Source: Hyphomicrobium sp. NDB2Meth4 (GTDB lineage Bacteria; Pseudomonadota; Alphaproteobacteria; Rhizobiales; Hyphomicrobiaceae). From it: a DNA stretch of 64,000 nt. The position numbers and the translations under genes were made by a program. The notes beneath the pieces are model-generated. The model saw only the letters and a program-made list of their open reading frames with translations. It had not been told where the DNA came from and did not search any database. Of this stretch, positions 25,469 through 35,732 are shown in pieces (the stretch's first letter is position 1; every line of letters starts with the position of its first letter). The stretch lies in the NCBI RefSeq assembly GCF_900117445.1, contig NZ_FPEJ01000001.1, positions 548,501 through 612,500 of the forward strand, read 5' to 3'.

Positions 25469-27319
25469 ATGAAGTCGCAAGATCCCGATCAACAACGAAA
25501 TCTCCTGATCGCCGTCGCCCTGTCGATGGCCGTTTTGCTCGGCTGGCAGTTCTTCTACGCCGGCCCGAAGCTGAAAGAGGAGCAGGCGCGCCAGCAGGCC
25601 CAGCAAGAGCTTCTGAAGAAGGAAGTCGAGGCAAAGGCCGTCCCGGGTAAAGAGCTTTCCCAGCCGGCGAGCCCGTCGATGGGCATCCCCGGGGCTTCGG
25701 CTTCTCCGAGCGACACCGCCATCAAGACCTCGCCGCGCCTCGCCATTGAAACGCCGTCTGTCCGCGGGTCCATCGCGCTGCGCTCCGGTCGATTCGACGA
25801 CCTGGTGCTCGTCAAATATCACGAGACGGTCGACCCCAAGAGCCCCAACGTCGTTCTTCTGGCGCCCAACGACGCGCCGCATCCTTATTTTGCCGAGTTC
25901 GGCTGGGTTCCCGCCGCAGGATCGAACCTGAAAGTCCCTGATCGCGACACGCTCTGGCAGGGATCGGGCACACTGACGCCTTCGACGCCCGTCACCCTCA
26001 CCTGGGACAACGGCGCGGGCATCATCTTCAAGCGTACCGTTTCCGTCGACGACAACTACATGTTCAAGCTTGTCGACGAGATCGAGAACAAGACGGGCGC
26101 CGCCATCTCGCTGGCGCCCTATGCACGCGTGCACCGCTACGGCACGCCCAAGCTCGAGCACAATTGGATCCTTCACGAAGGTCTGATTGGCGTCATCGGC
26201 GCCCAGGGCGAACAGCGGGCCACCTATTCCAACTCGGTCGAAAACGGCACCCAGACGTTCGAGCCGGCAACCGGCGGCTGGCTCGGCTTCACCGAGAAGT
26301 ACTGGGCCTCGACCGTCATCCCCGAGCAGAACGCCCAGTATCGCGCCACATTCTCGGCTCAGCCGCCTAAGCTGCCCAGCGAGCAGGCCTCGTACCAGGC
26401 CGACTACATGCGCGACATGATCACCGTTGCGCCCGGCGAAACCGGCAAGGTGTCCTCGCAGCTCTTTGCCGGCGCCAAGCAGATGCAGCTGCTGCAGCAG
26501 TATCAGGCCGCCGGCGTGCAGCAGTTCGACCTGCTGATCGACTGGGGCTGGTTCTTCTTCTTCACCAAGCCGCTGTTCCGGCTGATGGAGCTGATCAACT
26601 CGTACGTCCACAACTTCGGCGTCACGATTCTCATCCTCACCGTGCTCGTCCGCCTCGCCTTCTTCCCGCTCGCCAACAAGCAGTACGCTGCAATGGCGAA
26701 GATGAAGAAGCTGCAGCCGCAGATGGAGCAGCTCCGCGAACACTACAAGGACGACAAGGTCAAGCAGCAGCAAGAGCTGATGGACCTCTATCGCCGCGAG
26801 AAGGTGAACCCGGTCGCAGGCTGCTTGCCGATCCTCCTGCAGATCCCGGTGTTCTTCGCACTCTATAAGGTGCTCTACATCACCATCGACATGCGGCACG
26901 CGCCGTTCTTCGGCTGGATCAAGGACCTTTCCGCGCCCGATCCGACGTCGCTGTTCAACCTGTTCGGCCTTCTGCCGTTCGCCGTGCCGGAGTTCCTGCA
27001 CATCGGCGTCTGGCCGCTGGTCATGGGCATCACGATGTGGCTGCAGATGCAGCTCAATCCTCAGCAGCCCGACCCGGTTCAGCAACAGCTCTTCAACTGG
27101 ATGCCCGTTATCTTCACCTTCCTGCTCGCCTCGTTCCCGGCAGGTCTCGTGATCTACTGGGCCTGGAGCAACACGCTCTCGCTGGGCCAGCAGTTCTACA
27201 TCATGAAGAAGCATGGAGCCGAGGTTCACCTTGCTGGCAACATCTCCCGCCAGTTCCGATCATTGACCGGACTGGCTGGAAAAGGCGCCGACTTGGTGAA
27301 ACGTCGAAAGAGCGACTGA
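25469..27319 (+). CDS. yidC: Membrane protein insertase YidC
   Basis: 616 residues: N-terminal anchor (about 10-29, LLIAVALSMAVLLGWQFFYAGP), large periplasmic beta domain P1 (about 60-360), then the conserved five-helix insertase core with a cytoplasmic helical hairpin (KMKKLQPQMEQLREHYKDDKVKQQQELMDLYRREKVNPVAGCLPILLQIPVFFALYKVLY) and a basic C-terminus. Inserts membrane proteins alone or with SecYEG. No yidD lies in the 124-bp gap between rnpA and yidC, although it is often found there. Confidence 0.98.
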   Translation: MKSQDPDQQRNLLIAVALSMAVLLGWQFFYAGPKLKEEQARQQAQQELLKKEVEAKAVPGKELSQPASPSMGIPGASASPSDTAIKTSPRLAIETPSVRGSIALRSGRFDDLVLVKYHETVDPKSPNVVLLAPNDAPHPYFAEFGWVPAAGSNLKVPDRDTLWQGSGTLTPSTPVTLTWDNGAGIIFKRTVSVDDNYMFKLVDEIENKTGAAISLAPYARVHRYGTPKLEHNWILHEGLIGVIGAQGEQRATYSNSVENGTQTFEPATGGWLGFTEKYWASTVIPEQNAQYRATFSAQPPKLPSEQASYQADYMRDMITVAPGETGKVSSQLFAGAKQMQLLQQYQAAGVQQFDLLIDWGWFFFFTKPLFRLMELINSYVHNFGVTILILTVLVRLAFFPLANKQYAAMAKMKKLQPQMEQLREHYKDDKVKQQQELMDLYRREKVNPVAGCLPILLQIPVFFALYKVLYITIDMRHAPFFGWIKDLSAPDPTSLFNLFGLLPFAVPEFLHIGVWPLVMGITMWLQMQLNPQQPDPVQQQLFNWMPVIFTFLLASFPAGLVIYWAWSNTLSLGQQFYIMKKHGAEVHLAGNISRQFRSLTGLAGKGADLVKRRKSD

Positions 27320-27354
27320 TCGCAACCGCTCGATAGGAGCACAGAGGCGCTGCC

Positions 27355-27999
27355 ATGACCGAGCTCGACCAATCGCTGCTCGATGCTGGAGAGCGCCTCT
27401 TCGAGCGCCGCTGGCAACTTTTGAAGAGCGTGCCGGCGCTCGAATTCCTTCCGCCTGCCGACCGGCCCGAGATCGCCTTTGCCGGCCGCTCCAACGTCGG
27501 CAAGTCGAGCCTCATCAACGCGCTCGTTCGCCAGAACGGCCTCTGCCGCACCTCCAACACGCCCGGCCGCACCCAGGAGCTGAACTACTTCGAGAGCCCT
27601 GGCGATCCGCTCTTCATCGTCGACATGCCGGGGTACGGCTACGCCAAGGCCCCGGTCGAGAAAGTCGCCGCCTGGGGCGCTCTGGTGACCGACTATCTGC
27701 GCGGCCGCACCACGCTCGCCCGCGTATTTCTGCTGATCGACGCTCGCCACGGCATCAAGCCGACCGACGAGCAGATCGCCGAGATCCTCGATGACGCCGC
27801 CGTCACCTACCAAGTGGCCCTCACCAAGATCGACAAGATCAACGAGACCGACTTGGCCAAGGTGCGCGAGGCAACCGAGCGAAAGATCGCCAAGCACCCC
27901 GCCGCATTCCCGGTCGTGATCGAGACGTCAGCAGAAAAGAACATCGGCGTCACCGAACTGCGCGCCACCATCGCCGGCATCGTCGCCGACCGCGCCTGA
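27355..27999 (+). CDS. engB: Ribosome biogenesis GTP-binding protein EngB (YihA/YsxC)
   Basis: 214 residues. G1 GRSNVGKSS (44-52), G3 [12 protein letters not shown]4 TKID, and the threonine-containing switch I TPGRTQ are all present. Essential GTPase in 50S subunit assembly. Follows yidC by 35 bp, probably in the same transcript; the next gene is convergent. Confidence 0.97.
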   Translation: MTELDQSLLDAGERLFERRWQLLKSVPALEFLPPADRPEIAFAGRSNVGKSSLINALVRQNGLCRTSNTPGRTQELNYFESPGDPLFIVDMPGYGYAKAPVEKVAAWGALVTDYLRGRTTLARVFLLIDARHGIKPTDEQIAEILDDAAVTYQVALTKIDKINETDLAKVREATERKIAKHPAAFPVVIETSAEKNIGVTELRATIAGIVADRA

Positions 28000-28025
28000 C
28001 AACGCGGCAGCGCTATCTTTCGCGC

Positions 28026-29963
28026 TCAGCCCGAGATCATCTTCCCGAGCATGGCGAATGCCCCTTCGCCGAACTTGGCGAGCAGGCCGCCCGCCACAGC
28101 CGCGACACCCCAGCCGATCCAGCGCGATGCGACTTGTCCATAGTTGGTGCGCACGCGCACCGTGATCACCTGATCGGGCAGCGCCGTCTCCGCCACCATC
28201 CCGTCGGCACTCATCGTGCGCGCCGAGATGATGAGTTGCAGCCGCTTGCGTCCCGCATCGCGTGGCGTCACATGCCAGCGCCAGCTCGCGAAGTCATCCT
28301 CGGACAGCAGCGCGCTGCGCTCGATCCACTGAGTTTCCGGTGACGCCGTCTCGATGAAAAATCCACCGTCCGGCGCCCGCAGCCGCACCGACATCGCCTT
28401 CGTAATCGCCACGTCGTGCTGGTAAGCGGCTCCGCCGCCCTGCAGCCCCTCGGCCAGCGCCTTGACGTCGGCGCGCGCAATCCTGACTTCGATCATCGCC
28501 GGCACGGCGACACGCATCGAGCGCGGAATATTCTCGACCAGCTGGCCGATCTCGGCGCGCGGCGCGGGATGCCGGCTGCCTGGCCGTTGCATCTGCGGTG
28601 GCGCCTGACGGTTCGCCTGAAACCCTGGAGGAGAGGCCCCGCCCGGGAAAGACTGCGCCGCGACGGGCCGCTCTGGCTCCGGCCATGGAGCCAGCGGCGG
28701 CGGCCCGCCCGGGGCTTGGGGCGGCATCGGCGCCGGCGCATAGGCCTCCCGCGGCATCGGCGGGCGGGCGGGATAGGGCGGCCGCTCAGCCCCAACGTCG
28801 GGTGTCGGCGGCGGTGCCCAGCCCTCATGCGGGCTCGGCATCGGCACCGGAGGTGGGAACGGCGGAGAGGCCGGCATAGAAGGTGGCGGTGCATAGCCGC
28901 GATGGCGCTGCTCTCGCTCTGCGTAACCGCCCTCGTCGTAGTCCGGAGCGGCGAAGCTCTCGTCCTGCCCGTAGTCAGCCTGATTGCCGTAGTTGGCTTG
29001 GTCGTATCTCGCCTGCTCTTCGTAGGGCTCAGGTGCGTATTCGTTCTGCCCATAGGGCGCTCGCGTCGGCTCGCGGTGCTGAGGCTCATACGCTGGAGTA
29101 GATGCGCCTTCTCGCGCCCGCGGCTCCACCGGTTGAGTGACAGGGGGAGGCGGCGGTTGGAACGCTGGCTCTCGCATCGCAGGTGGCGCCGGCGGGTTCA
29201 CTGGCGCCGCTGGCGGCGGTTGCCTGTGCGTCATCGGGGGCGCAGCCGCAGGAGGCGCCGTGCGAGGTACAGGCTCCGGCTCGAAATGTGGCTCGCGCCG
29301 CTCGAAGTCCTCGCCCTCCCCTTCCTCGCCCTCGTAGTGATCCTCGCCGGCCTCGTGCGATTCGAGTTCCGGCTCCTCGTGCACTTCCTCGCGGTGTGCC
29401 GGGCGCCCGCCCGTGCGCGACTGCACCCGCTCGCGCGCGCTCGCTAGGATGGACTCGGCGTCCGGCTGCGGCAGCGGCCTTGCAGGAGGCGCAGTGGGTG
29501 GCTCTGGAGCGGCGGCTGGCTTGCTCTGTAGCGCCCGGATCGCCGCTTCGAACGTCAGCCCCTGCGAACTCAGCACATGCGCCGCGGCACTTTTGCCATC
29601 GCCGATGATCGCCGCCAGCACGATGGCGCCATTGATCTCGCGCCGACGCCCGCCGCGCGCAGCGGCCGCAGCGGCTTCGAGAATGCGCTTCAAGTCCCCC
29701 GCCACCATCAGGTCCCGCTCTGGACCCTGTGGCCGCGTCGGCAGCGCGCTGAGATGCCGCCCGATCTCAGTGGTGAGTTCCGACAGATTGACGTTGCTCG
29801 CTGCCAGCACCAGCACCGCGTCCGGGTCGTCGCACAGCGCCAGCAGGATGTGCTCGAGCGTGACCTCGCCGTGCCCTTGCGCGCGCGCGTACTCGGTCGC
29901 CCGCGACAGCGACGCGGCGAGTCCGGACGACATGGCGATACGGCTCAAGCCGTCGGCGTTCAT
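28026..29963 (-). CDS. Clp N-domain protein with proline-rich region, novel C-terminal domain and membrane anchor
   Basis: 645 residues. Residues ~8-150 form a double Clp N-terminal repeat (LSRATEYARAQGHGEVTLEHILLALCDDPDAVLVLAA...INGAIVLAAIIGDGKSAAAHVLSSQGLTFEAAIRAL) as in ClpA/ClpB/ClpC, but no AAA+ domain follows. Instead there is an acidic patch (about 195-235, many Glu), ~250 residues rich in Pro, Ala, Tyr and Gln that should be disordered, a folded beta-rich domain (about 480-610, DVAITKAMSVRLRAPDGGFF...SWRWHVTPRDAGRKRLQLII) and one hydrophobic C-terminal helix (about 618-640). It could be a membrane-tethered substrate or adaptor module for Clp chaperones. It is read opposite to its neighbours engB and argB. 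Function unknown. Confidence 0.82.
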   Translation of the reverse strand: MNADGLSRIAMSSGLAASLSRATEYARAQGHGEVTLEHILLALCDDPDAVLVLAASNVNLSELTTEIGRHLSALPTRPQGPERDLMVAGDLKRILEAAAAAARGGRRREINGAIVLAAIIGDGKSAAAHVLSSQGLTFEAAIRALQSKPAAAPEPPTAPPARPLPQPDAESILASARERVQSRTGGRPAHREEVHEEPELESHEAGEDHYEGEEGEGEDFERREPHFEPEPVPRTAPPAAAPPMTHRQPPPAAPVNPPAPPAMREPAFQPPPPPVTQPVEPRAREGASTPAYEPQHREPTRAPYGQNEYAPEPYEEQARYDQANYGNQADYGQDESFAAPDYDEGGYAEREQRHRGYAPPPSMPASPPFPPPVPMPSPHEGWAPPPTPDVGAERPPYPARPPMPREAYAPAPMPPQAPGGPPPLAPWPEPERPVAAQSFPGGASPPGFQANRQAPPQMQRPGSRHPAPRAEIGQLVENIPRSMRVAVPAMIEVRIARADVKALAEGLQGGGAAYQHDVAITKAMSVRLRAPDGGFFIETASPETQWIERSALLSEDDFASWRWHVTPRDAGRKRLQLIISARTMSADGMVAETALPDQVITVRVRTNYGQVASRWIGWGVAAVAGGLLAKFGEGAFAMLGKMISG

Positions 29964-30144
29964 GAACGAGCTTCCCCTGGATGGTGGGAGGATGCGGAAA
30001 GGAGGGTCTTAATCCCGGTCACCGCTGAGTTGAATAGCGCACTTTTCTCCCATCTTCTCTAGCAGGTGAATGCGGGGGAAATTCGTTGCAGGCTGGCGGC
30101 GCAAAGTCACGGCGGGAATCAGCGTGAGCTTAAGATGCTGGGGC

Positions 30145-30172
30145 TTGGCGACGCGGGCCGCGTCGGTATAAG
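30145..30172 (+). promoter_or_regulatory. Putative argB promoter
   Basis: TTGGCG (30145-30150), a 16-bp spacer and TATAAG (30167-30172), 74 bp before the chosen argB start. Confidence 0.4.
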
Positions 30173-30246
30173 TGCAGGCCTCCAGTTGTGTAGACTTCCA
30201 TTGTCGGGCCGGCGCTATCCGGCAGCAGCAAATTCGGGCCAGGAAT

Positions 30247-31194
30247 ATGAAGCCGACAACGCCGCCTCAAGGTGCCTCCGACCAAAGCCCCTCTCCGCAC
30301 CTTCAGGCCCGCATCCTGGCCGAGGCGCTGCCGCACCTCATCCAGTACGACGAGCAGACCGTTGTCATAAAGTTCGGCGGCCACGCCATGGGTGACTCGG
30401 CGCTCTCCGACGCCTTCGCCCAGGATATCGTCTACCTGAAGCAGTCAGGCGTTAACCCTATCGTGGTGCACGGCGGCGGCCCGCAGATCGCCGGCATGCT
30501 CAAGAAGCTGGAGATTAAATCCGACTTCGTGAATGGGCTGCGCGTCACCGACAAGCCCACGGTCGAGGTCGTCGAGATGGTCCTCTCCGGCCTCATCAAC
30601 AAAGACATCGTCTCGGCCATCAATCGCCAGGGCGGCAAGGCGGTCGGCATCAGCGGCAAGGATGCCAATCTGATGATCGCCAAGAAGATCACCGAGATGC
30701 CCGACCCCGAATCGAACCTCATGAAGGCAGTTGATCTCGGCTACGTCGGCGACCCGATCGAGGTGAACCCGCACATCGTCGACGTGATCTCGAAATCCGA
30801 TCTCATTCCGGTCATCGCTCCCGTCGGCATCGGCCGCGACGGCGAAACGCTGAACATCAACGCCGACACCTTCGCCAGCGCCCTCGCCGCCCGCATGAAG
30901 GCCAAGCGCCTGCTGCTGCTGACCGACGTCGAAGGCGTGCTCGACAAGAACAAGAGCCTGATCTCCCAGCTCACCATCGAGGATGCCCGCCAGCTCATCA
31001 AAGATGGCGTCATCTCCGGCGGCATGATCCCCAAGATCGAAGGCTGCATCGAGGTTGTGGAAGCAGGCGTCGAAGCCGTCGTCATCATCGATGGCCGCGT
31101 CCCGCACTGCGTGTTGCTGGAGTTGTTCACCTCGCACGGCGTCGGCACGTTGCTCGGCCGCGCACGCCGCCGGCCCCAGGCAGCCGCCGAATGA
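30247..31194 (+). CDS. argB: Acetylglutamate kinase
   Basis: 315 residues from ATG 30247 (AGGA just upstream); a longer frame reaches 30172 but would overlap the promoter. Catalyses the ATP-dependent phosphorylation of N-acetylglutamate, the second step of arginine biosynthesis. Glycine-rich phosphate motif KFGGHAMG (42-49), [21 protein letters not shown] and [21 protein letters not shown] are all typical. Its stop overlaps the next start (ATGA). Confidence 0.97.
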   Translation: MKPTTPPQGASDQSPSPHLQARILAEALPHLIQYDEQTVVIKFGGHAMGDSALSDAFAQDIVYLKQSGVNPIVVHGGGPQIAGMLKKLEIKSDFVNGLRVTDKPTVEVVEMVLSGLINKDIVSAINRQGGKAVGISGKDANLMIAKKITEMPDPESNLMKAVDLGYVGDPIEVNPHIVDVISKSDLIPVIAPVGIGRDGETLNINADTFASALAARMKAKRLLLLTDVEGVLDKNKSLISQLTIEDARQLIKDGVISGGMIPKIEGCIEVVEAGVEAVVIIDGRVPHCVLLELFTSHGVGTLLGRARRRPQAAAE

Positions 31195-31964
31195 GCGCAA
31201 CCCGCACCGATGGGTTTGAGGGTCGTAGCACCGGCATCACAGATCAATCGCCAGCGATCACTGACGATGCGGCCTCGATGAAGGGCCGCTTCGACGCAAC
31301 CCGTGTCTGGATTTTCGACCTCGACAACACGCTGTACCCATCGAAGTGCAATCTCTTCGCCGAGGTCGACCAGCGCATGGGGCAGTTCATCGCCAAGCTG
31401 CTGGACGTTCCGTTCGAGCACGCCCGCTACCTGCAGAAGCGCTACTATCACGACTACGGCACCACGCTCACCGGCCTCATCAAGCTGCACAAGATCGACC
31501 CGCACGCCTTCCTCGAATACGTGCACGACATCGATCTCGCCCCGCTGAGCGAAAGCCCTGAGCTCGCCAGCGCGCTCCAAGCGCTGCCCGGCCGCCGCAT
31601 CATCTTCACCAACGGCTCGCGCCGCCACGCCGAACGCGTCGCCGAGAAGCTGGGCGTTCTCCACCTGATGGAAGACATTTGCGACATCGCCGCGTGCGAG
31701 TTCATTGCCAAGCCATCGCCCGACGCCTTCAATCGCATGGTCCAGCGCCACGGCGTCATGGCACCCGAAGCGGCAATGTTCGAGGATATGCCCCATAACC
31801 TCGAAGCCGCGCACGCACTCGGCATGACGACCGTGCTCGTGCGCTCCGACTACATGGACCACCCCGCGCAAGCCGAGATGCGCAAGTGGCGCGCGCTCCC
31901 AGAGCACATCCACCACGCAACCGACGACCTCACCGAATTCCTTGAAGCGCTGCGCAAGCGCTAA
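31191..31964 (+). CDS. Pyrimidine 5'-nucleotidase, HAD superfamily (SDT1-like)
   Basis: 257 residues; start ATG overlaps the argB stop by 4 bp. HAD motif [10 protein letters not shown] (Asp43 nucleophile, Asp45), motif [14 protein letters not shown], motif III lysine in [12 protein letters not shown], motif [13 protein letters not shown]. The family hydrolyses pyrimidine nucleoside monophosphates. The first ~30 residues before the domain look unstructured. The argB-nucleotidase pairing is common in Rhizobiales. Confidence 0.93.
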   Translation: MSATRTDGFEGRSTGITDQSPAITDDAASMKGRFDATRVWIFDLDNTLYPSKCNLFAEVDQRMGQFIAKLLDVPFEHARYLQKRYYHDYGTTLTGLIKLHKIDPHAFLEYVHDIDLAPLSESPELASALQALPGRRIIFTNGSRRHAERVAEKLGVLHLMEDICDIAACEFIAKPSPDAFNRMVQRHGVMAPEAAMFEDMPHNLEAAHALGMTTVLVRSDYMDHPAQAEMRKWRALPEHIHHATDDLTEFLEALRKR

Positions 31965-31988
31965 GACCGGTACGCCCTGCAGGGCTTC

Positions 31989-32036
31989 GCCGCCGTCAGG
32001 CGGCAAGGGCGCAAGGCGCCCCGGCGCGAGCGCCGG
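31989..32036. repeat. Three tandem GC hairpins in a convergent gap (dispersed repeat)
   Basis: GCCGCC-GTCA-GGCGGC (31989-32004), GGGCGC-AAG-GCGCCC (32007-32021) and CCGGCGC-GA-GCGCCGG (32021-32036) follow one another. The 22 bp at 32006-32027 recur exactly at 60118-60139, also between convergent genes. Likely transcript end or repeat element; no T-tract. Confidence 0.6.
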
Positions 32037-32101
32037 CCATCAGCTCGCGCGACGTTAGACGCCCGACAATTCTCTCGAAACTCGTAGCAGAAAAGAAAAA
32101 A

Positions 32102-33031
32102 CTACCGCGTCGGAACCGGCGTCTCGCCGCGATAGTCGTAAAAGCCGCGCTTCGTCTTGCGGCCGAGCCAACCCGCCTCGACGTACTTCACGAGCAGCGG
32201 ACACGGGCGATACTTCGAATCCGACAAGCCCTCGTAAAGAACCTGCATCACCGACAGACACGTATCGAGACCGATGAAGTCGGCAAGCTCCAGCGGCCCC
32301 ATAGGATGGTGCGCGCCAAGCCGCATCGCCTTGTCGATCGCCTCCACCGTTCCGACACCCTCATAGAGCGTGTACACGGCTTCGTTGATCATCGGCAGCA
32401 GGATGCGATTGACGATGAAGGCCGGGAAATCCTCGCTCACCGCCACCGTCTTGTGGAGACTCTCGACGAACGACTTCGTGACCGTGAACGTCTCGTCGTC
32501 GGTCGCGATGCCGCGGATCAGCTCCACCAGCTCCATCAGCGGCACCGGATTCATGAAGTGCATGCCGATGAAGTGCTCGGGCCGGTCCGTCGTCGAGGCA
32601 AGACGCGTGATCGAGATCGACGACGTGTTCGTCGCAAGCAGCGTACCAGGCTTCAGATACGAGCAGACGTCGGTGAAGATCTTGCGCTTCAGGCCCTCTT
32701 CCTCGGTGGCGGCCTCGATGACGAGGTCGCAGTCGCCGAAAGATTCGAAATTCGGTGCAAAACCGATGCGCTTCAGCGCCGGCGCGACATCATCGGCTTC
32801 GATGAGGCCCTTCTCCGCCTGGCGGTTCATGAACTTCTCGATGGTGCGGACCGACTCGTCGACCCGCTCCTTCTTCAGATCATTGAGCGCCACCGAATAG
32901 CCGGACAGCGCGATGACGTGGGCAATGCCGGTGCCCATCTGCCCTGCGCCGATTATGCCGACCTTCTTGATGACCTGGGGAGTCTTGTGTTCGCCCTTCG
33001 GCTTGTCCGCCGATTTGACCGCCACGTTCAT
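32102..33031 (-). CDS. hbd: 3-hydroxybutyryl-CoA dehydrogenase
   Basis: 309 residues. NAD motif GAGQMGTG in the N-terminal Rossmann fold, catalytic His in GMHFMNPVPLMELVEL, and the C-terminal dimerisation domain beginning FIVNRILLPMINEAV. Reversible oxidation of 3-hydroxybutyryl-CoA to acetoacetyl-CoA, in butyrate/PHB or fatty-acid metabolism. Lies 41 bp downstream of etfA and is probably cotranscribed. The first ~20 residues are a polar extension. Confidence 0.95.
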   Translation of the reverse strand: MNVAVKSADKPKGEHKTPQVIKKVGIIGAGQMGTGIAHVIALSGYSVALNDLKKERVDESVRTIEKFMNRQAEKGLIEADDVAPALKRIGFAPNFESFGDCDLVIEAATEEEGLKRKIFTDVCSYLKPGTLLATNTSSISITRLASTTDRPEHFIGMHFMNPVPLMELVELIRGIATDDETFTVTKSFVESLHKTVAVSEDFPAFIVNRILLPMINEAVYTLYEGVGTVEAIDKAMRLGAHHPMGPLELADFIGLDTCLSVMQVLYEGLSDSKYRPCPLLVKYVEAGWLGRKTKRGFYDYRGETPVPTR

Positions 33032-33072
33032 TTCCGCAAGTCCTTCTGATCCGAAGCCCGATTTGTCCGCTA

Positions 33073-34014
33073 CTAGCCGGCCTTCTTCAGCTCAGCTTCA
33101 AGCTCCGGCAAAGCTTGAAACAGGTCGGCGACGAGACCGTAGTCGGCGACCTGGAAGATAGGCGCCTCGCCGTCCTTGTTGATCGCAACGATGATCTTGG
33201 AATCTTTCATGCCGGCGAGATGCTGGATCGCACCCGAAATGCCGACCGCCATGTAGAGGTCCGGCGCCACGACCTTGCCGGTCTGGCCGACCTGCATGTC
33301 GTTCGGCACGAAGCCGGCATCGACCGCCGCGCGCGAAGCACCGACTGCCGCCCCGATCGCATCAGCCACCGGCTCGATGTACTTCTTGAAGTTCTCTCCC
33401 GAGGCCAGCCCGCGACCACCCGAAACGATGATCCGCGCCGAAGTCAGCTCCGGTCGATCCGACTTCGTCAGCTCGGCCTTCTCGAAGCTCGACAAGCCGA
33501 CAGCACCCGGCGGCGTCACGTCTTCGATAGGTGCCGATCCGCCCTCGCCCGCGTCGGGGAAGGCCGAGATACGCACCGTGATGACTTTCTTTCCTTCCGG
33601 CGCCTGCACCGTCTGGATGGCATTGCCCGCATAGATCGGCCGCTCGAACGTGTCCGGCGAGACGACCTTGGTGATGTCGGAGATCTGCATAACGTCGAGC
33701 ACGGCCGCAACGCGCGGCGTCACGTTCTTGCCCGACGTCGTCGCCGGCGCCACCAGCACGTCATAGTTGCCCATCAGCGACCCGACGAGCGCCGCCGTTT
33801 CTTCGGCGAGACCGTGCTCCAGCTGCGGCGCATCGGCCAGCAGCACCTTGGAAACACCAGCGATCTTTGCCGCCGCTTCGGCAGCCGGCTTGGCGTTGTG
33901 ACCCGCGACGAGCACGTGAATGTCGCCACCGATCTGCTTTGCCGCCGCCACAGCCTTACCGGTCGCCGGCTGAAGTTCGCCGTTCGTGTGCTCGGCCAAC
34001 AGAAGAATTGCCAT
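33073..34014 (-). CDS. etfA: Electron transfer flavoprotein subunit alpha
   Basis: 313 residues. N-terminal alpha/beta domain ([25 protein letters not shown]) and the C-terminal FAD-binding domain with [54 protein letters not shown]. Carries electrons from acyl-CoA dehydrogenases to ETF-quinone oxidoreductase. The ATG overlaps the etfB stop by one base (TGATG). Confidence 0.98.
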   Translation of the reverse strand: MAILLLAEHTNGELQPATGKAVAAAKQIGGDIHVLVAGHNAKPAAEAAAKIAGVSKVLLADAPQLEHGLAEETAALVGSLMGNYDVLVAPATTSGKNVTPRVAAVLDVMQISDITKVVSPDTFERPIYAGNAIQTVQAPEGKKVITVRISAFPDAGEGGSAPIEDVTPPGAVGLSSFEKAELTKSDRPELTSARIIVSGGRGLASGENFKKYIEPVADAIGAAVGASRAAVDAGFVPNDMQVGQTGKVVAPDLYMAVGISGAIQHLAGMKDSKIIVAINKDGEAPIFQVADYGLVADLFQALPELEAELKKAG

Positions 34015-34766
34015 CAGAGCACTCCGGCTTCGGCTTTGAGTTTCTGCACCAGCTCGGCAACGCTGCCGACCTTCACGCCCGCCTTGCGCGTCGCCGGTTC
34101 GGAGATCTTCAGAACCTTGAGGCGCGGGCTGATGTCGACGCCGAAGTCGTCCGGCTTCTTGGTGTCGAGCGGCTTCTTCTTCGCCTTCATGATATTCGGC
34201 AGCGAAGGATAGCGCGGCTCGTTGAGACGCAGGTCGGTGCTCACCACGGCCGGTAGCTTCAAGCGCACCGTTTCCAGGCCACCGTCGACCTCGCGCGTGA
34301 CGACGGCAGCGCCGTCAGCGATCTCGAGCTTGGAAGCGAACGTGCCCTGCGCCCATCCGAGCAGCGCCGAGAGCATCTGTCCGGTCTGGTTGCAGTCGTC
34401 GTCGATCGCCTGCTTGCCGAGAATGACGATGCCCGGCTGCTCCGCCTCGACGATGCCCTTGAGAATCTTCGCAACCGCGAGCGGCTCGACTGGCGCGTCT
34501 GGCGTCTCAACGAGGATGCCACGATCGGCGCCGATAGCGAGCGCAGTGCGGATCGTCTCCTGCGCCTTCGCCGGACCAATCGAAACGATGACGACCTCGG
34601 TTGCCACGCCCTTTTCTTTCAGGCGTACGGCTTCTTCGACTGCGATCTCGTCGAAGGGGTTCATCGACATCTTCACATTAGCGAGATCGATACCCGAGCC
34701 ATCCGGCTTAACACGAATCTTAACGTTGTAATCAACGACCCTTTTGACCGGCACCAGGATCTTCAT
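34014..34766 (-). CDS. etfB: Electron transfer flavoprotein subunit beta
   Basis: 250 residues: [52 protein letters not shown] is the classic beginning; the AMP/adenine nucleotide region [25 protein letters not shown] and the C-terminal [13 protein letters not shown] recognition loop are present. First gene of etfB-etfA-hbd. Confidence 0.98.
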   Translation of the reverse strand: MKILVPVKRVVDYNVKIRVKPDGSGIDLANVKMSMNPFDEIAVEEAVRLKEKGVATEVVIVSIGPAKAQETIRTALAIGADRGILVETPDAPVEPLAVAKILKGIVEAEQPGIVILGKQAIDDDCNQTGQMLSALLGWAQGTFASKLEIADGAAVVTREVDGGLETVRLKLPAVVSTDLRLNEPRYPSLPNIMKAKKKPLDTKKPDDFGVDISPRLKVLKISEPATRKAGVKVGSVAELVQKLKAEAGVL

Positions 34767-34999
34767 GCCGTCGGCTCTCCAAGCGTTCTTTGATGGTCTA
34801 CTGACTTCGAGGATATCGCTTGTGCGGCGCGACGCCGAAGCGCCCGATCACGCGAATTCCCCAGTCGCAGGCCTTGTGTTTGCTCTATTCGCAACTGCGA
34901 AAAGAGAACCTACGAGGGCGCAGAATGCAAGTCAATTGGGCGCACTTTGCCCATACCGCGGCCAATTATGCTCGCTAGGATGCCAAAGGCGCGGGAACT

Positions 35000-35704
35000 T
35001 CAGGCAGGCTGAGCGCCCCGGTCGAACAGCGGAACGCCCGGTCTACGCATGAATAGGATCAGCACCGCACCGGCAATCAGGCCGCCAATGTGCGCCCACC
35101 ACGCAACCGGCCCCACGTCCGGCATCGAAACCATGACGACTTGCACCAGGATCCAGAGGCCGAGCACCAGCCCCGCCGTAATGCGCAACGGGATCACCTT
35201 GAACGCCAGCACCCACACGTTGACGCGCGGATGCAGCATCAGGTAGGCGGCGATCACCCCCGCAACCGCCCCGCTGGCGCCGATGAGCGGCAGGTCGCTG
35301 TCCGGCACCATCCACGAGTGGAACAGCGCCGCGAACACACCGCACGCCAGATAGAAGATCAGGAAGCGAATATGCCCCATCGCGTCTTCTACGTTGTCGC
35401 CGAACACCCACAGAAACAGCATGTTCCCGACGAGGTGGAACAGGTCTGCGTGAAAGAACATGTAGGTAAGGAGCGTTGCTCCCGTGCTGACCCCGTGCTC
35501 TCCGTCGCCGAACGAGGTCGGCGCCAGCACTACAGTCGTGCCGAACAAATCTCGCGGCGTGACGCCGAAGCTCGCCACCGCGGCTTCGCTCATGCCGCTC
35601 ATCTCTAACAGGAAAACCAATACGTTCACCGCGATCAGCGAAACGGTGACGTATTGAAAGGGGATGGATTTCAGCGAGTTGTCATCGCGCAGCGGAATGA
35701 ACAC
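35000..35704 (-). CDS. Rhomboid family intramembrane serine protease
   Basis: From GTG 35704 (VFIPLRDDN, the common family start) the protein has 234 residues; the open frame extends to 35782 but then overlaps the upstream gene. Six to seven membrane helices. Catalytic dyad Ser144 (IGASGAVAGV) and His205 (WWAHIGGLIAGA), oxyanion-type Asn94 in FHLVGNMLFLWVFGDN. Cleaves membrane proteins within the bilayer; substrates unknown. Just downstream of the adenosyltransferase gene, likely in the same transcript. Confidence 0.9.
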   Translation of the reverse strand: MFIPLRDDNSLKSIPFQYVTVSLIAVNVLVFLLEMSGMSEAAVASFGVTPRDLFGTTVVLAPTSFGDGEHGVSTGATLLTYMFFHADLFHLVGNMLFLWVFGDNVEDAMGHIRFLIFYLACGVFAALFHSWMVPDSDLPLIGASGAVAGVIAAYLMLHPRVNVWVLAFKVIPLRITAGLVLGLWILVQVVMVSMPDVGPVAWWAHIGGLIAGAVLILFMRRPGVPLFDRGAQPA

Positions 35705-35732
35705 GGAGGGCCTGCCAGGCTTGAAAAACCGG

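Noticed and set aside
25289-27229. 646-codon open frame antisense to yidC
   Set aside because: Shadow of yidC: repetitive Leu/Glu/His composition, no family, and it overlaps the real gene throughout.
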